Shown: positions 25,386-36,925 of the stretch, one piece after another
Position numbering within the stretch: position 1 is the first letter of the stretch
How the letters are laid out: the number at the start of each line of letters is the position of its first letter
Translations under genes and position numbers: made by a program
Assembly: GCF_037975245.1 (NCBI RefSeq)
Contig: NC_092577.1
Span: 8,281,013-8,345,012, forward strand
Length of the DNA: 64,000 nucleotides
Direction of reading: 5' to 3'
From: Apostichopus japonicus
Lineage: Eukaryota > Echinodermata > Holothuroidea > Aspidochirotida > Stichopodidae
The notes under the pieces: generated by a model
The model's input: only the letters and a program-made list of their open reading frames with translations
What the model was told of the DNA's origin: nothing
Databases searched by the model: none

Positions 25386-25595
25386 AAATCTTCAAAATTG
25401 TTTCAAGAGTGACAAAACATAGCACATGTTTGAATTTATGTCCCCTTCATATTTACAAATATTGAGTAGGGCACAGCCCTCCTCTTCACCCCTTCTCATC
25501 TGGACAACATAACATGTTACCCAAAAAGGTGGTCAAGCTCCTGGGGTACAGCCCATTTTGTGACATGATACAATAAGGCATCATTTAGACCTTAA

Positions 25596-26214
25596 AGCAG
25601 CATTTTGCGTCCTTTTCTTTGATTTTTCTCAATTAACCTCACTGACTCCACTATGCCATAACGACATACATAACTAGCTTATCTATTTAAATCTTACTTC
25701 AAATGGTGGCATAAAAGTCGAAAAATCTGCAACTTTTAACGTTGATTTTCTCCAAGATATTTTCCGTTGGGATCCCAATAAACCCCGCCCATAATATGAA
25801 TATTTAAACACTACTTAGTCGTTGACCAATACGTAATATAACACCATGCTTGATTTGTGTACAGTCTATATGGCAGTTGTACCAGGGAGTTCTATAACAA
25901 CTCCCTGGTTGTACCAACGCAAAGTCTTGAATCTATTTTTAGTAATGGCTCATAACTAAACCTGCATCTCTGATTGGTTGAATTCAAACTAGGTATTTTG
26001 GGGGAACTGTATATGCGATTAATTTTATATGTGGAATTTGTTGTGGACACTTTTTTCATTATCTGCATTATCCTTAATTCCTCTCCAATTAACATTGTTG
26101 GCAGGGAAAAACTTGGCTAGTAGCTTAGTTTGCTGTTTTGTGATTGACATATGTAAAAAACTTGAGGGACATGTCAAAAAAGTAGAAAACAGCTACCAAA
26201 CGCAAAATGCTGCT
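25596..26214. mobile_element. TTAA-flanked MITE (619 bp), Kolobok/piggyBac-like
   Basis: The ends AGCAGCATTTTGCGT and its reverse complement ACGCAAAATGCTGCT are flanked on both sides by TTAA (25592-25595 and 26215-26218). TTAA duplication is typical of piggyBac and Kolobok elements; an AG start fits Kolobok better than piggyBac. The interior has a hairpin (ACCAGGGAGTT paired with AACTCCCTGGT, near 25881-25911) and no transposase, so it is non-autonomous. Short frames inside are not genes. Confidence 0.8.
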
Positions 26215-26218
26215 TTAA

Positions 26219-27289
26219 ACCAGCCTTTCCTTTCACCCTTCCTCCAAAATCCAAATGATAACAATTGAAAGCACAAACTGTTTTGATATGACTTATTGAC
26301 AGACTAATTTGACAGACTTATTTATCAGAACCTGAGCTGTAGTTGTTCCTCTTTGGTTACCTGTAACAAGATATTACAGATACAGGTCACTTTAATTTTC
26401 ATTTTGTTTGGAATGCACAAAATATAGTTCTTTCCCATTCATGGTACATTGGTATGGTATGGTGCTTTGCTACAAGCTACAATCTTTCTGTGAACATTTT
26501 GTTAACATGCTGCTGTATTGCTGTGTATGTTTTGTGGATTGAATAACCAAAGCCTATTCACCTTATTAGCCCCAAACACAAACTGTATTGATCCTATCAC
26601 GAAATACTCTATCAGTGGAAACAAATGTACCTTGATTTTATCCATTATATTATCCTTGAATAATGTTACACTAAGCCATTCTTTGTTTCACAACTTTGAG
26701 AACCCAATCTCCAGTAATTACAAATAATTATATTGTTAAGATTGCATAGCACAGTCACATAGTATCGAATCTGCTAGTAAAGGTTAGATACTACTGTAGT
26801 CATGGCAATAGATTTTCAATCTTTGTAGAGTTTGTTATGTTTCTTGTTTATGTTTTTTTTTTTGTAAATTCAGACGTATGTCTACTCAAGTCTTCAGTTC
26901 CACTGTAGCACTGATGTAATATCTAACGCTGACATTCCAGTAGAGAGGATTTTTCTTGTTTTGTGAGATGTGCATTTTTAGCATAGATCTCTAAGTTAAA
27001 AGTCATTGATGGGTTATTATCTTTAAGTGGTATTATTTCTGTCACACCCTTCCCCTTATGCCAATCTTTGTTTCATAATGATTTTTCTTCATATAATTTT
27101 CAAATGTAACTGTATGCTATGATAGTTCGCTGACTAGTTACTTAAATGTGCTATATTATTTATTTTAACCATAAAATATAACAAATAAGCTACTATTTAT
27201 TTTTCCTTTGCTTTGGGGGAGGGGAGAGATGTTGGCGGGGTGGCATGACGTGTAAAAAAGTTGTGCTAATTATGTGCATGTGAGTAATG
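26219..27289. other. No recognisable feature
   Basis: AT-rich, apparently unique DNA. Short reading frames have low-complexity or random-looking products. Confidence 0.4.
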
Positions 27290-27299
27290 TAGTTTTGCT

Positions 27300-28700
27300 G
27301 TATAATGGGTTGATTGGCATACATGGTATGTATAATGGGTTGATTGGCATACATGGTATGTATAATGGGTTGATTGGCATACATGGAACGTATAATGGGT
27401 TGATTGGCATACATGGTATGTATAATGGGTGGATTGGCATACATGGTACGTATAATGGGTTGATTGGCATACATGGTATGTATAATGGGTGGATTGGCAT
27501 ACATGGTATGTATACTGGGTTGATTGTCATACATGGTATGTATAATGGTTGATTGGCATACATGGTAGGTATAATGGGTTGATTGGCATGTATGGTATGT
27601 ATAATGGGTGGATTGGCGTACATGGTATGTGTAATGGGTTGATTGGCATACATGGTATGTATAATGGGTTGATTGGCATACATGGTACGTATGATGGGTT
27701 GATTGGCATACATTGTATGTATAATGGGTGGATTGGCATACATGGTATGTATAATGGGTTGATTGGCATACATGGCATGTATAATGGGTTGATTGGCATA
27801 CATGGTATGTATAATGGGGGGATTGGCATACATGGTATGTATAATGGGGGGATTGGCATACATGGTATACATGTGTATTGGGTTGATTGGCATACATGGT
27901 ATGTATAATGGGTTGATTGGCATACATTGTATGTATAATGGGTTGATTGGAATACATGGTATGTATAATGGGTTGATTGGCATACATGGTACGTATAATG
28001 GATTGATTGGCAAACATGGTATGTATAATGGGTTGATTGGCATACATGGTATGTATAATGCGGGGATTGGCATACATGGTATGTATAATGGATTAATTGG
28101 CATACATGGTATGTAAAATGGGTTGATTGGCATACATGGTATGTATAATGGGTTGATTGGCATACATTGTATGTATAATGGGTGGATTGGCATACATGGT
28201 ATGTATAATGCGGGGATTGGCATACATGGTATGTATAATGGATTAATTGGCATACATGGTATGTAAAATGGGTTGATTGGCATACATGGTATGTATAATG
28301 GGGGGATTGGCATACATGGTATACATGTGTATTGGGTTGATTGGCATACATGGTATGTATAATGGGTTGATTGGCATACATGGTACATATAATGGGTGGA
28401 TTGGCATACATTGTATGTATAATGGGTGGATTGGCATACATGGTATGTATAATGGGTTGATTGGCATACATGGTATGTTTCATGGGTTGATTGGCATACA
28501 TGATATGTATAATGGGTTGATTGGCATACATGGTGTATAATGGGTTGATTGGCATACATGGTATGTACTATGTATAATGGGTGGATTGGCTTGTACATGG
28601 TATGTATAATTGGTTGATTGGCATTCATGGTATATATGATTGGGTTGATTGGCATACATTGTTTTTGTAATGGGTTGATTGGCATACATGATATGTATAA
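27300..28700. repeat. 30-bp minisatellite, about 46 copies
   Basis: The unit can be written TATAATGGGTTGATTGGCAT plus ACATGGTATG, repeated over 1.4 kb with point changes (GGGTGG, GCGGGG, TGGATTAAT variants). The 30-bp period is a multiple of three and stops are rare, so long frames stay open on both strands (up to 488 codons). Their products are HTMYANQPI-type or MYNGLIGIHG-type repeats and are artefacts. Blocks of variants recur together (28050-28140 with 28200-28290; 27830-27890 with 28293-28350), showing multi-unit duplications. Confidence 0.97.
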
Positions 28701-29579
28701 TAAGTTTAGGTCAGGTGACCATGCATCTGATGTCATAATATTAGTTATATGTGAACTTGACCTTTAAAGTTGGTAGCTGTGGTCTGTCAAAAATGTTGTA
28801 CAGGTAATGTTATGTTTTTACTTTCCTATCTCATGTTTTCAGTATCGCCAGAGAGATATAGGTAGCAGAACCTGTCCATTTGTTGTCCAGTCCACAAGAT
28901 TACTTTTGTGAAACATTTCTTAAGTAATATTGTAACTGAAGCTCTCTGATGCCTGCAATACACCGTACCGGCATCACAAACTTAAGAGTTTGCCTTGTAC
29001 ATTGAATCTTAGCCTTTGATTTCCGTTAACCCTGTGCATCAACATTATTTTATTTCTGTTAATACTTTTCTATGTTCTTTTCTGGTCATATTTCACCGTC
29101 ACATTTCTGCTTTACAATATATGGTTGTATTCCTAATTCTATCAATACTGCTGTAGTACAATGTTGGTCTTCGTAATAAATGGAACGAATGGTGGTCATG
29201 TTATAAACAATGCTTCCTCAAGTGGCTGAGTGATAAATATATTAATGAACTTTGTTGAATGGTGTGTAGCGCCAGAAAATATACAGAAAATTAACGTGAA
29301 AGGTAATATGAAACCTAATTAACTGAAAATGCAATGAATTTCAAGGACGGTTAGTTTAGGCTAATTATGTATCAATACTCTTTCATGTTTATGTATATAA
29401 TTACTCATGAGATGATGATGATTTTGTGTGTAACATTTTAAACTTAAATCCTCTTTTCGTTAGTTTATCATTCCCAGCCAGTTTTCAGTTGTTCATTTAT
29501 ACTTGTATAATTAAGCTTGATGTAAAATGTAATCCAGCAGAACTTAAATGTGTGAGTTCTTGTGGTTTTCATTCCTTGC
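28701..29579. other. No recognisable gene
   Basis: AT-rich DNA. A tiny exon-like island (acceptor TCTCATGTTTTCAG near 28842, GTAGCA soon after) was seen but is too short to support. Confidence 0.35.
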
Positions 29580-29584
29580 CGAAG

Positions 29585-30275
29585 GCCGAAGAAATCTATG
29601 CAATGGTGATGGCGTGTGTATGTGGGTGTATATGTGTGAGTACAGTATGTGACACTTTGGCTCGGAAACACAACATCTCAAGAAATCAAAAATGCTTGAA
29701 CTTCAAGCTTGGTGTGTGGGTAGCCCTTAGTGAGTAGATTTTCTCTATTTTTTTCATGGAGGTCAAGGGTCATTTGACAGATCAACGGAGGTCATAGGCG
29801 AAAAATGTTGTAAACACTGTATCTCAAGAAGTATAAAATGCTTGAACTTTCAACTTAGACTGTTAATACCTAGAATAGCAAATCATCTCTATTGTTTTTC
29901 ATGGAGGTCAAAGGTAATTTTGTGTCACCACAGGTCAAAGGATGAATACAATGTAAACACGATATCTCAAGAAGTGACAGTTGCTTGAACCATAAAGTTA
30001 GCATGTTGGTAGTTCTTAGTGATTAGATGTTCTCTATTCTTTTTTCATGGAGGTCAAAAGTCATTTGGGATCACCAAAGGTCAAATTCTGCAAATATCGT
30101 AAACAGGATATCTCAAGAAGTGAAAGTTACTTGGAACTTAAACTTTGTTTGTTGCTAGCCCTTGGTTAGCAGATGATCCCTTTTGTTTTTCATGGAGGTC
30201 AAAGGTCTTTGAATGTTAATTGTTGGTTACAGTCAGAATAAATCTAATTATGCAGAAGTGAAGTTTGTTTGACCT
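29585..30275. repeat. Second AGGTCA-rich tandem block
   Basis: Four or so diverged units of about 120-150 bp share CATGGAGGTCAAAGGTCAT, TATCTCAAGAAGTGAAAGTT-like and GCTTGAACTT-like segments. The block opens with a GT-rich tract and TGTGACACTTTGG, just as the 10.6-kb satellite opens with a GT tract and TGTGACACTTTCTTGG. This indicates the same wider repeat family. AGGTCA or AGGTCAAAGGTCA hexamer pairs occur in most units. Confidence 0.8.
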
Positions 30276-31655
30276 TCGACCCTCTTTGCCTAGGTAGCCT
30301 ACGCATTACTCAATTCTGCAAGATTTGCCATTTCTGCTCAGCAATTCAGCTCGCTAAAAAATATTGTATCAAAAGTTTCTTCTCATATTGGCAAGGAATC
30401 ACTAAGACACGTGACTTCTGGTTTACATTGCGTTTATAGTTACACGATTAAACGAAGTAAGGATGTTGTACTACTACTCCGTATGTAGAGATGGTTAGAA
30501 TTCAAATCTAAACCATGCTACCCATGAGTTTATTTTGTTATCATCAAACGGTGTACTGCTCCCAATTTTCTCAAAGAACAGTTTGTTATTCAACTGTTGA
30601 CTTACCCCTATCGTCTCCCTAAGGCCTGGAACGACTTGTCTGTATATCACTTAAACGGAAGATGGTTGTCACATGGTAATGTCTTCAAGTTTAGTGGAAT
30701 AACTAGGGATGGGAGCAGGGTCTTAGCCAGAAATTTCAAATAGGGTGTCTCATCTGTTACTGAGTGCTCAGGAGACTATCCATCTGGCGCCAAAGGCGCG
30801 AGCGCGAAGCCTATAATGGTTGGGGTCCAGGGGCCCGCCTTAGGGCCCTTGGAAGCCCAGCCCCTATCAATGATTTATTTGAAACAATTGGGGTAAAAAG
30901 TATGCTTAGAAAGCTGTGAAAACACCTAAGCCATCATGATTTTTTGGGGGAATTCAAACATATAAAATGCTATAAAACACTAGGTGCAAAAGTGCACCAT
31001 GAAAACAGCTTATAGTAATTGATATACTACAATTATATATAACCTACTGTGTATCTAATAAGTATATGCCTTTATTCTGTTAATGTCATCCATATACAGT
31101 GATGAGCCTGGGGTAAAAAAAATCACTGAACTTTGTAGGTGATACTATACTAACGCCGTGGGCGTCAGTCAGCTTGCAGCGCGACACAGTTACAGGTGGG
31201 GTCCATGGGCATGCCTTAGGGCCTGTGTTAGGGTCCATGGGCAACGCCCCGGTTGGGGTACAGGGGCCCAAGCCCCCGGATGCTCTGAGAAATTTGAGGT
31301 CTAAAGACAACATTTTGGTGCCTATTTTATAAAGATTTTTAAATTGATTAAAACACTCAAAAGCAAAGTTTCACGCCAAAATATGCACACTGAAGCCACA
31401 TGCCTAGCCTGTCGTTTTCACCCTACTTGATTCTTTCAATCATGGCGACCCGTACTTAAAATGTTACTGTTCATAAAATGTACACAATGATCTGTTTTAA
31501 TCTGGAATAATAGTCAGCAGCTACAGCACTACAACTTCTCCTCAATTGTCTCTACTCTAATGATACTAAAATATTGAAAATCAAATGTATGAAAATATCA
31601 TTGCAATAATGTTGGGAACGTTATGGAAATCCAGAGAAAAATTTGCGGTATAAGC

Positions 31656-32635
31656 TCAAGATAGCGTATATATCCTACAGTGTGTAGGGTAATAGTTTTT
31701 GTCCCTCTGCAGGTTGGATATGCATCGATTCGGTAATGAAAAACATGCGAATGACGGATAAAATGATACAGTAACGCTGTTGTTAGAAATTAACGGAAAT
31801 TGAGAGATGTAAATTTCGGAGGTAGAAAAGAAATCAAGGAAATCCACGAAAAAAGCTCATGTCTTCATATATTACCATGGTAACAATCATACTCAACCCA
31901 TTTTCATTCCCCATTGAATGCGGTCACAGGAAAATCTGTGGCGACAATATCTATATTTTTTCCAAATTCTGGTGGCCCAGAATGAAAATGTGATCGCTAC
32001 TTTGATATGCTAAATATTAGTACAAAAATCGCTAGGCCTAGGCTCAACATCGAGTAGCACTACTGTCACGATACTGACTACTAACGATGAACTTTGAAGC
32101 TAGTAGTTAGTACTGATGACAGTGGCTAGTAGTACATTTTTATTTTAAAATAATGGCCAATGTATATTATTTTCTAACAAAATGGGTACGGTGAAAAATA
32201 TCTTACTTTATGTTTTCATGTTCAAATACGTAGGTGTAAGATAAGGTATAAAACCTTCCTCAATAATTTCTATTTGCTTTTGTTTTTTCATTAACTCGTT
32301 AATTACTGTACTTCATATAATTAACATTAGGCCTACTACTAGCTCACACTGCCGCCGCTGATTATGCTTGCTCTCCACGTCTATTGGATCAGACCATATA
32401 AATATCCAATTAGCTCTTAAACAGTTACTACTAGTACTACTATCTAATATGCAGGCACAGGGTTCGCATTAGCCACTAGATTGCGCAATTTGATCGCATT
32501 TGGAATAAACGATTAGTAAAAAGCCACTTGCGCTGATAATTGTTTTGTTATCCCATTTATAACCAATAAACATCTCGTAAAATTCATTGTCAGCCTTTCC
32601 TTTTATGAAATAAACGATTGAATAAATCATTTCTT
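31656..32635. other. Interior of the 6.2-kb element, no gene seen
   Basis: AT-rich sequence without a supported reading frame. It may be part of the original hAT-type element. Confidence 0.35.
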
Positions 32636-32842
32636 CCACATGGTAGCCTAACACCACACTAAGTCAATGGAAATCTAGCTAAGCCTAACCATCTGTTTAT
32701 TCGCTGAATTTGTGACGCAGTTATAAGATATCCATGGAATACTTTCATTATTGCTGTTACGTTCGACAACTTCGACCACATGGTTGCCTAACATCCATGG
32801 GCGGCGATCCGTACTTCCGAGTGGGGGGGATATGACCTTGTT

Positions 32843-33050
32843 GACTATCTAAGCGTAGCGCCACCATGAGTTGGCGCGAAGCGTACAAGAAAATTTTGGG
32901 ATTTACAAACCCTCTAGTTGGCCGGAAACGGCACTTGCCGAGGTTTCCAAGCGGCATATACCCAACTTTAAAATAGGGATTTCATGTCCGAAATATCTCA
33001 TAATCAGGATCCAAAATACTATTTTTTTAATTTCGGGTGTTATTTTGGGA
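32843..33050 (+). repeat. Dispersed hairpin module, copy 3
   Basis: ACTATCTAAGCGTAGCGCC, a short loop and TTGGCGCGAAGCGTAC form the hairpin, followed by AAGAAAATTTTGGG and GGCCGGAAACGGCACTTGCC. It lies near the left end of the 1.2-kb hAT-type element, so the module is internal cargo here and not a terminus. Confidence 0.8.
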
Positions 33051-33240
33051 AAATTGCCCCTGTCAATCTTGTTTCAGGCGCTACGTTAGAATGTTCGAGA
33101 GCTCTTTATATTATTCGATGAAGAAAATGGCCTCATGCAGGCTATTATAGGCCTATACACATGCAATACACAATTACACATAGTTACATTCCTAGGTACC
33201 GATTGCTATATCATCCAGGTGAAACGTACGTGTATTAACA

Positions 33241-33608
33241 GGGGCGTCGGAAGCTATTTGGGATTGGTACGGAAGATCAGAGTGTGGCCATCTACCATAA
33301 TTATCAGGGGGTGGGGGACGTTTGGAAGGTCAAACTACGCTACGCGCCACCATTGGTTGGCGCGTAGCGTAATGGAGAAAATTTTGAAAAAATTCCTCCC
33401 AGATTGCAGGAAATGGCACTTCCCGAGCTTTTCTTCTGTGCATTCTCCCTTGTCTGTTTTTGTACCCGATTAATCTTCTGAAACACATTTTGAAGTATGT
33501 TTTCATTTTGGTTCTTTAGTTTTTGCCTTTTCTTCTTCTTAGTGCTACTTTTTTCTCCTTTTTTTTTGCGCCGTGAATATTGGTCCGGCGAACCGCTCCG
33601 ACGCCCCT
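33241..33608. mobile_element. Nested short element with module copy 4
   Basis: The left end GGGGCGTCGGAAGC and, reversed, the right end GGGGCGTCGGAGCGG form an inverted repeat. Between them is a fourth module copy (CTACGCGCCACC loop GGTTGGCGCGTAGCG at about 33340-33370, then GGAAATGGCACTTCCCG). Flanks AACA and TAATTAAG show no clear duplication, so it may instead be a rearranged part of the host element. Confidence 0.6.
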
Positions 33609-34679
33609 AATTAAGCATTACCCTGGTAACATGAGATTCTCAGCTGTTCGAGGGAACATGTACGTGTGTAGGCCTACTATAGGGCCTATATGAATACTAT
33701 GAGGGTGCATATATGTACTATATCAATACCGTGGGCGCAATAATACATTTTGTTGTTATAGGGCCAATGAAGCCTACAGTCAACTATTCTTGCTTTATAA
33801 AGACGGTTTATTTGAAAAGATCGCACTGCGTTTATGGTATAGGCGAGAAATGAAGCTAAAAAGAGCCGTACATTCACGATGATGCATAAATGAAGGCATG
33901 AAAATATTCTTATTCCTGGCATTTGGTGGGGGGGATATGGTGTATTACATCCCCTCCACCCATTTTCATGGGGGGGATATATCCCCCCATCCCCCCCAGG
34001 ATCGCCGCCCATGCTAACATCACACTAAGTCAATGGGATAATCTAGCCAAGTCGTCTGTTTATTAGCTGAAATTGTGACGCAGTTATAAGATATCAATGG
34101 AATACTTTCGTTATTGCTGTTATCTTCGACCACATGGTAGCCTTACACCACACTAACTTGGTCAATGGGAAATCTGCCTAACCATCGGTTTGCAAAAAAA
34201 ATCACACTTTGCGTATGATTCAGGGTAATAAATTAGGAACCGGGTAGTACCGCGTCGGGCAGGTACCTTCGTTATTTTTGTAAAGTATTGGTGAAATTTC
34301 AGTTGCAAAAACTGATGGCCACAGTATTATAGGTCTGGCGACTAGCGTTAATTTTTCCAGAAATTCTCATCGCCAGCCGAGAATGGTCGTCGCCAATGCG
34401 ACCGTAATGAAAAAGGGTTGATATTCATACTAAATGCGAAGCAAGATGGCTTGTGTTGCATACATCCTATTGTATTGCCTTGACAAATGGTTTCTCGAAC
34501 CCGCGCAATATCACATTAATATAAATTAATCGGAAATTTCGCGCCATTTTGTAACTAGACAAACTGCATGGTCGTTACTACGACGCAAAACTTTTCCCTC
34601 CTGCCTTTTCAGGTATATAAGGAAAACATCGCAGGAGCTGTCAATATTAGCTCACTCTTTCCACAGTACCGTGATACAC

Positions 34680-36541
34680 TACGGAATGCCAAATGTATCA
34701 AAAATGTCCAAAACTATATAAGCATGTCCAAAAAAATATAAGCATGTCCAAAAAAATATAAGCATGTCCAAAAAAATATAAGCATGTCCAAATTTATATA
34801 AACATATCGAAACTAATATAAGTATGTCCAAAAATAATATGATCATGCCCAAAATAATATGAGAGTGTCGAAAAATTATATGAACATGTCCAATGTAACT
34901 GCTAACTTCAACTTTTTAGTGAACATTTTGGCATCTGAATTCACGCCATCTGTTGCAAAATATCCAAAAAAATATAAGCATGTCCAAATTTATATAAACA
35001 TGTCGAAACCAATATGAGTATGTCCAAAAATAATGAGAGCATGTCCAAAATAATATAAGAGTGTCGAAAGACTATATGAGCATGTCCAAAATATAAAAAA
35101 GTGTCGAAAAATAATACAAAAGTCTCGAGCGTAACTGCTCGATTCAACTTATAATGAACAGTCAGGCGTTTGAATTTTACGCCATATGTTCCAAATATCA
35201 AACTTTTTATTTTGGTATGCTGAAAACAAAAACACCATATCCAGCGTAACTTAAGACGATATACAGTTCATCCATTACCGTATTAGTGTGTGTGTTAATA
35301 TTTTAATGATATTTCGATCAAGAACGATTTTATTTTCGAGGAAATATTAGTTGAGTTGTTTCGTAGCGCGAGTGATCAACCTGGCCTCAAGGTGCTGTAA
35401 CTATCAGTGAGTTTAATACGAAGAACCACTGTGTCCAACATCCCACGCGGTTTAATCAATAATATGTAGTTGGCGAGTTCTTCCCACGTTTCCATCTTGA
35501 AATTTAGTTAAAAGGTGAGAGTGAAGATTAAACGTTGAATACCCCTAACCTAGGCTTATTTTTTTTTAATTCTGGGCTAGTGTCCGACTTCGCCTGGTAA
35601 CCGTAATTAAGTGTCACAATTTTCCGTTAAAAAAGTAACACAGTATAGTAGTTCATTTTCACTGTCAACGTACGCATGTGTGATAACTACTGTACGTTGT
35701 TAGCGCTTGTGCATGTTGTACGTACTTTCGCACGTGAACTTCTTTGCCTTCGCAACAATATATGAATAATCTCAGCACCTCTAGGCAGGGCGAAACCACT
35801 CACATTATGTAGGGATGTAAAAAGAAAAAATGTTAGGTGATGGTCTTGTTTTTACATATTTTGAATTATTTGCGTCACAAAAACAGAAGAATGTTTCAAT
35901 AATATATTGTCATAATGATAACCATTGTGTCAGTTGATACAAATTACCTCCAAAGAAGGTATTGTAAGCTAATTTTTTTCGACATACCAATACAAAAGTT
36001 CGATATTTGAAACATTTGGCGTGACTTCAAACGCCAAAATGTTCATAACAAAGTTGAAGTTAGCAGTTACACTCGAGACTTTTATATTATTATTCGACAC
36101 TCTCATATAATTTTGGGCGTGCTCATATTATATTTGGACATACTTATATGTGTTTGGACATGCGCGTATTATTTTGGACATGCTCATATAGTTTTGACAT
36201 GTCTATATAAATTTGGACATGCTCATATAAGTTTGGACATGCTTATATTTTTTTGGATATTTTGCAACATATGGCGTAACTTAAAACGCCAAAATGTTCA
36301 AAACAAAATTGAATTAGGCAGTTACATTTGTCCCTCTTGTATTATTTTTCGACATTCTTTTAATATGTTGGACATGCTCATATAGTCTTTCGACACTCTC
36401 ATATTATTTTGGACATGCTCTTATTATTTTTGGACATACTCATATTAGTTTCGACATGTTTATATAAATTTGGACATGCTTATATTATTTTGGACATGCT
36501 TATATTGTTTTGGACATTTTTGAAACGTATGGCATGCCGTA
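34680..36541. mobile_element. Foldback DNA transposon A (1.86 kb)
   Basis: The left end TACGGAATGCCAAATG and, reversed, the right end TACGGCATGCCATACG continue into arms of about 530 bases. The arms are made of roughly 20-bp repeats of the form ATATAAGCATGTCCAAAA (variants GTCG, CGCC). A unique centre lies at about 35215-35990. The 7-mer GATACAC flanks it on both sides (34673-34679 and 36542-36548), read as the target duplication. There is no transposase. Termini and repeat style match element B at 51814-54233, so the two belong to one family. Reading frames in the arms are repeat artefacts. Confidence 0.85.
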
Positions 36542-36925
36542 GATACACAACACCTAGCTGGGAAAGAAAAAATACAAATATATGGGTGTGTGAAAATGAT
36601 CACGCAACGAAACGATTTCTTTTTAGCTATCTAGGTGGTTGGCTATTGAGTGTAGGTTTTTATATTGTGTTGTTGACTGGACTGTATTCCAAGCTGTTAT
36701 AACGAAAGGATCGACTGTCAGGTTTTTTTCAGTGATTATTTCAGTGTTGTGTCATCATGTTAAACGTGCGGCGCCCGTTGACTGAGCAGTACATGCAAAT
36801 AACTAATAGTTACAGAGCCATTTATTGGCGTCTCAAAAGCCGTCCCACTCAAATTCGGCCGTCTTTCATTTCTAGCCGTCTCAAAGACGGCGAAACGCAT
36901 TGCTAGCTAAGACCCTGGATGGGAG

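Larger units (their letters stand above)
32796..34013. mobile_element. 1.2-kb hAT-type element
   Basis: The ends CATGGGCGGCGATCC and, reversed, CATGGGCGGCGATCC form a 15-bp inverted repeat. Perfect 8-bp target duplications CTAACATC flank it (32788-32795 and 34014-34021). Because the target is a tandem repeat, the neighbouring unit confirms the empty site. It carries copy 3 of the hairpin module (from 32843) and the element at 33241-33608 with copy 4. No transposase is seen, so it is non-autonomous. Confidence 0.88.
32636..34190. repeat. 140-bp tandem repeat (about 2.4 units) split by an insertion
   Basis: Units start with CCACATGGTAGCC at 32636, CCACATGGTTGCC at 32776 and CCACATGGTAGCC at 34130. 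The second unit is cut after CTAACATC by the element at 32796-34013 and resumes at 34014. Unit content includes GTGACGCAGTTATAAGATAT and CATTATTGCTGTTA. The intact first unit shows directly what the empty insertion site looked like. Confidence 0.9.
30716..36917. mobile_element. 6.2-kb hAT-type element with nested insertions
   Basis: The left end CAGGGTCTTAGCCAG and the right end, read on the other strand as CAGGGTCTTAGCTAGC, form a 12-bp terminal inverted repeat of hAT type. Perfect 8-bp duplications GATGGGAG flank it (30708-30715 and 36918-36925). The interior holds a 1.2-kb hAT-type element (32796-34013), a foldback element (34680-36541), GC-rich blocks (30785-30860, 31150-31280) and near the right end repeated GCCGTCTCAAA-type motifs. 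I found no transposase, so it was probably mobilised by a related autonomous copy before the inner elements arrived. Without them it would be about 3.1 kb. Confidence 0.85.

Noticed and set aside
27300-28700. CRISPR-like periodic array
   Set aside because: The 30-bp units are contiguous with no unique spacers, and the setting is eukaryotic.
27193-28736. Several long overlapping frames (up to 488 codons) on both strands
   Set aside because: They arise from a 30-bp minisatellite whose period is divisible by three. Many frames are open at once and none extends into unique protein-like sequence.
36113-36702. Hydrophobic frames (90 and 97 codons) resembling membrane proteins
   Set aside because: They read the inverted ATGTCC repeats of foldback element A; the hydrophobicity comes from TTTTGGACAT-type repeats.
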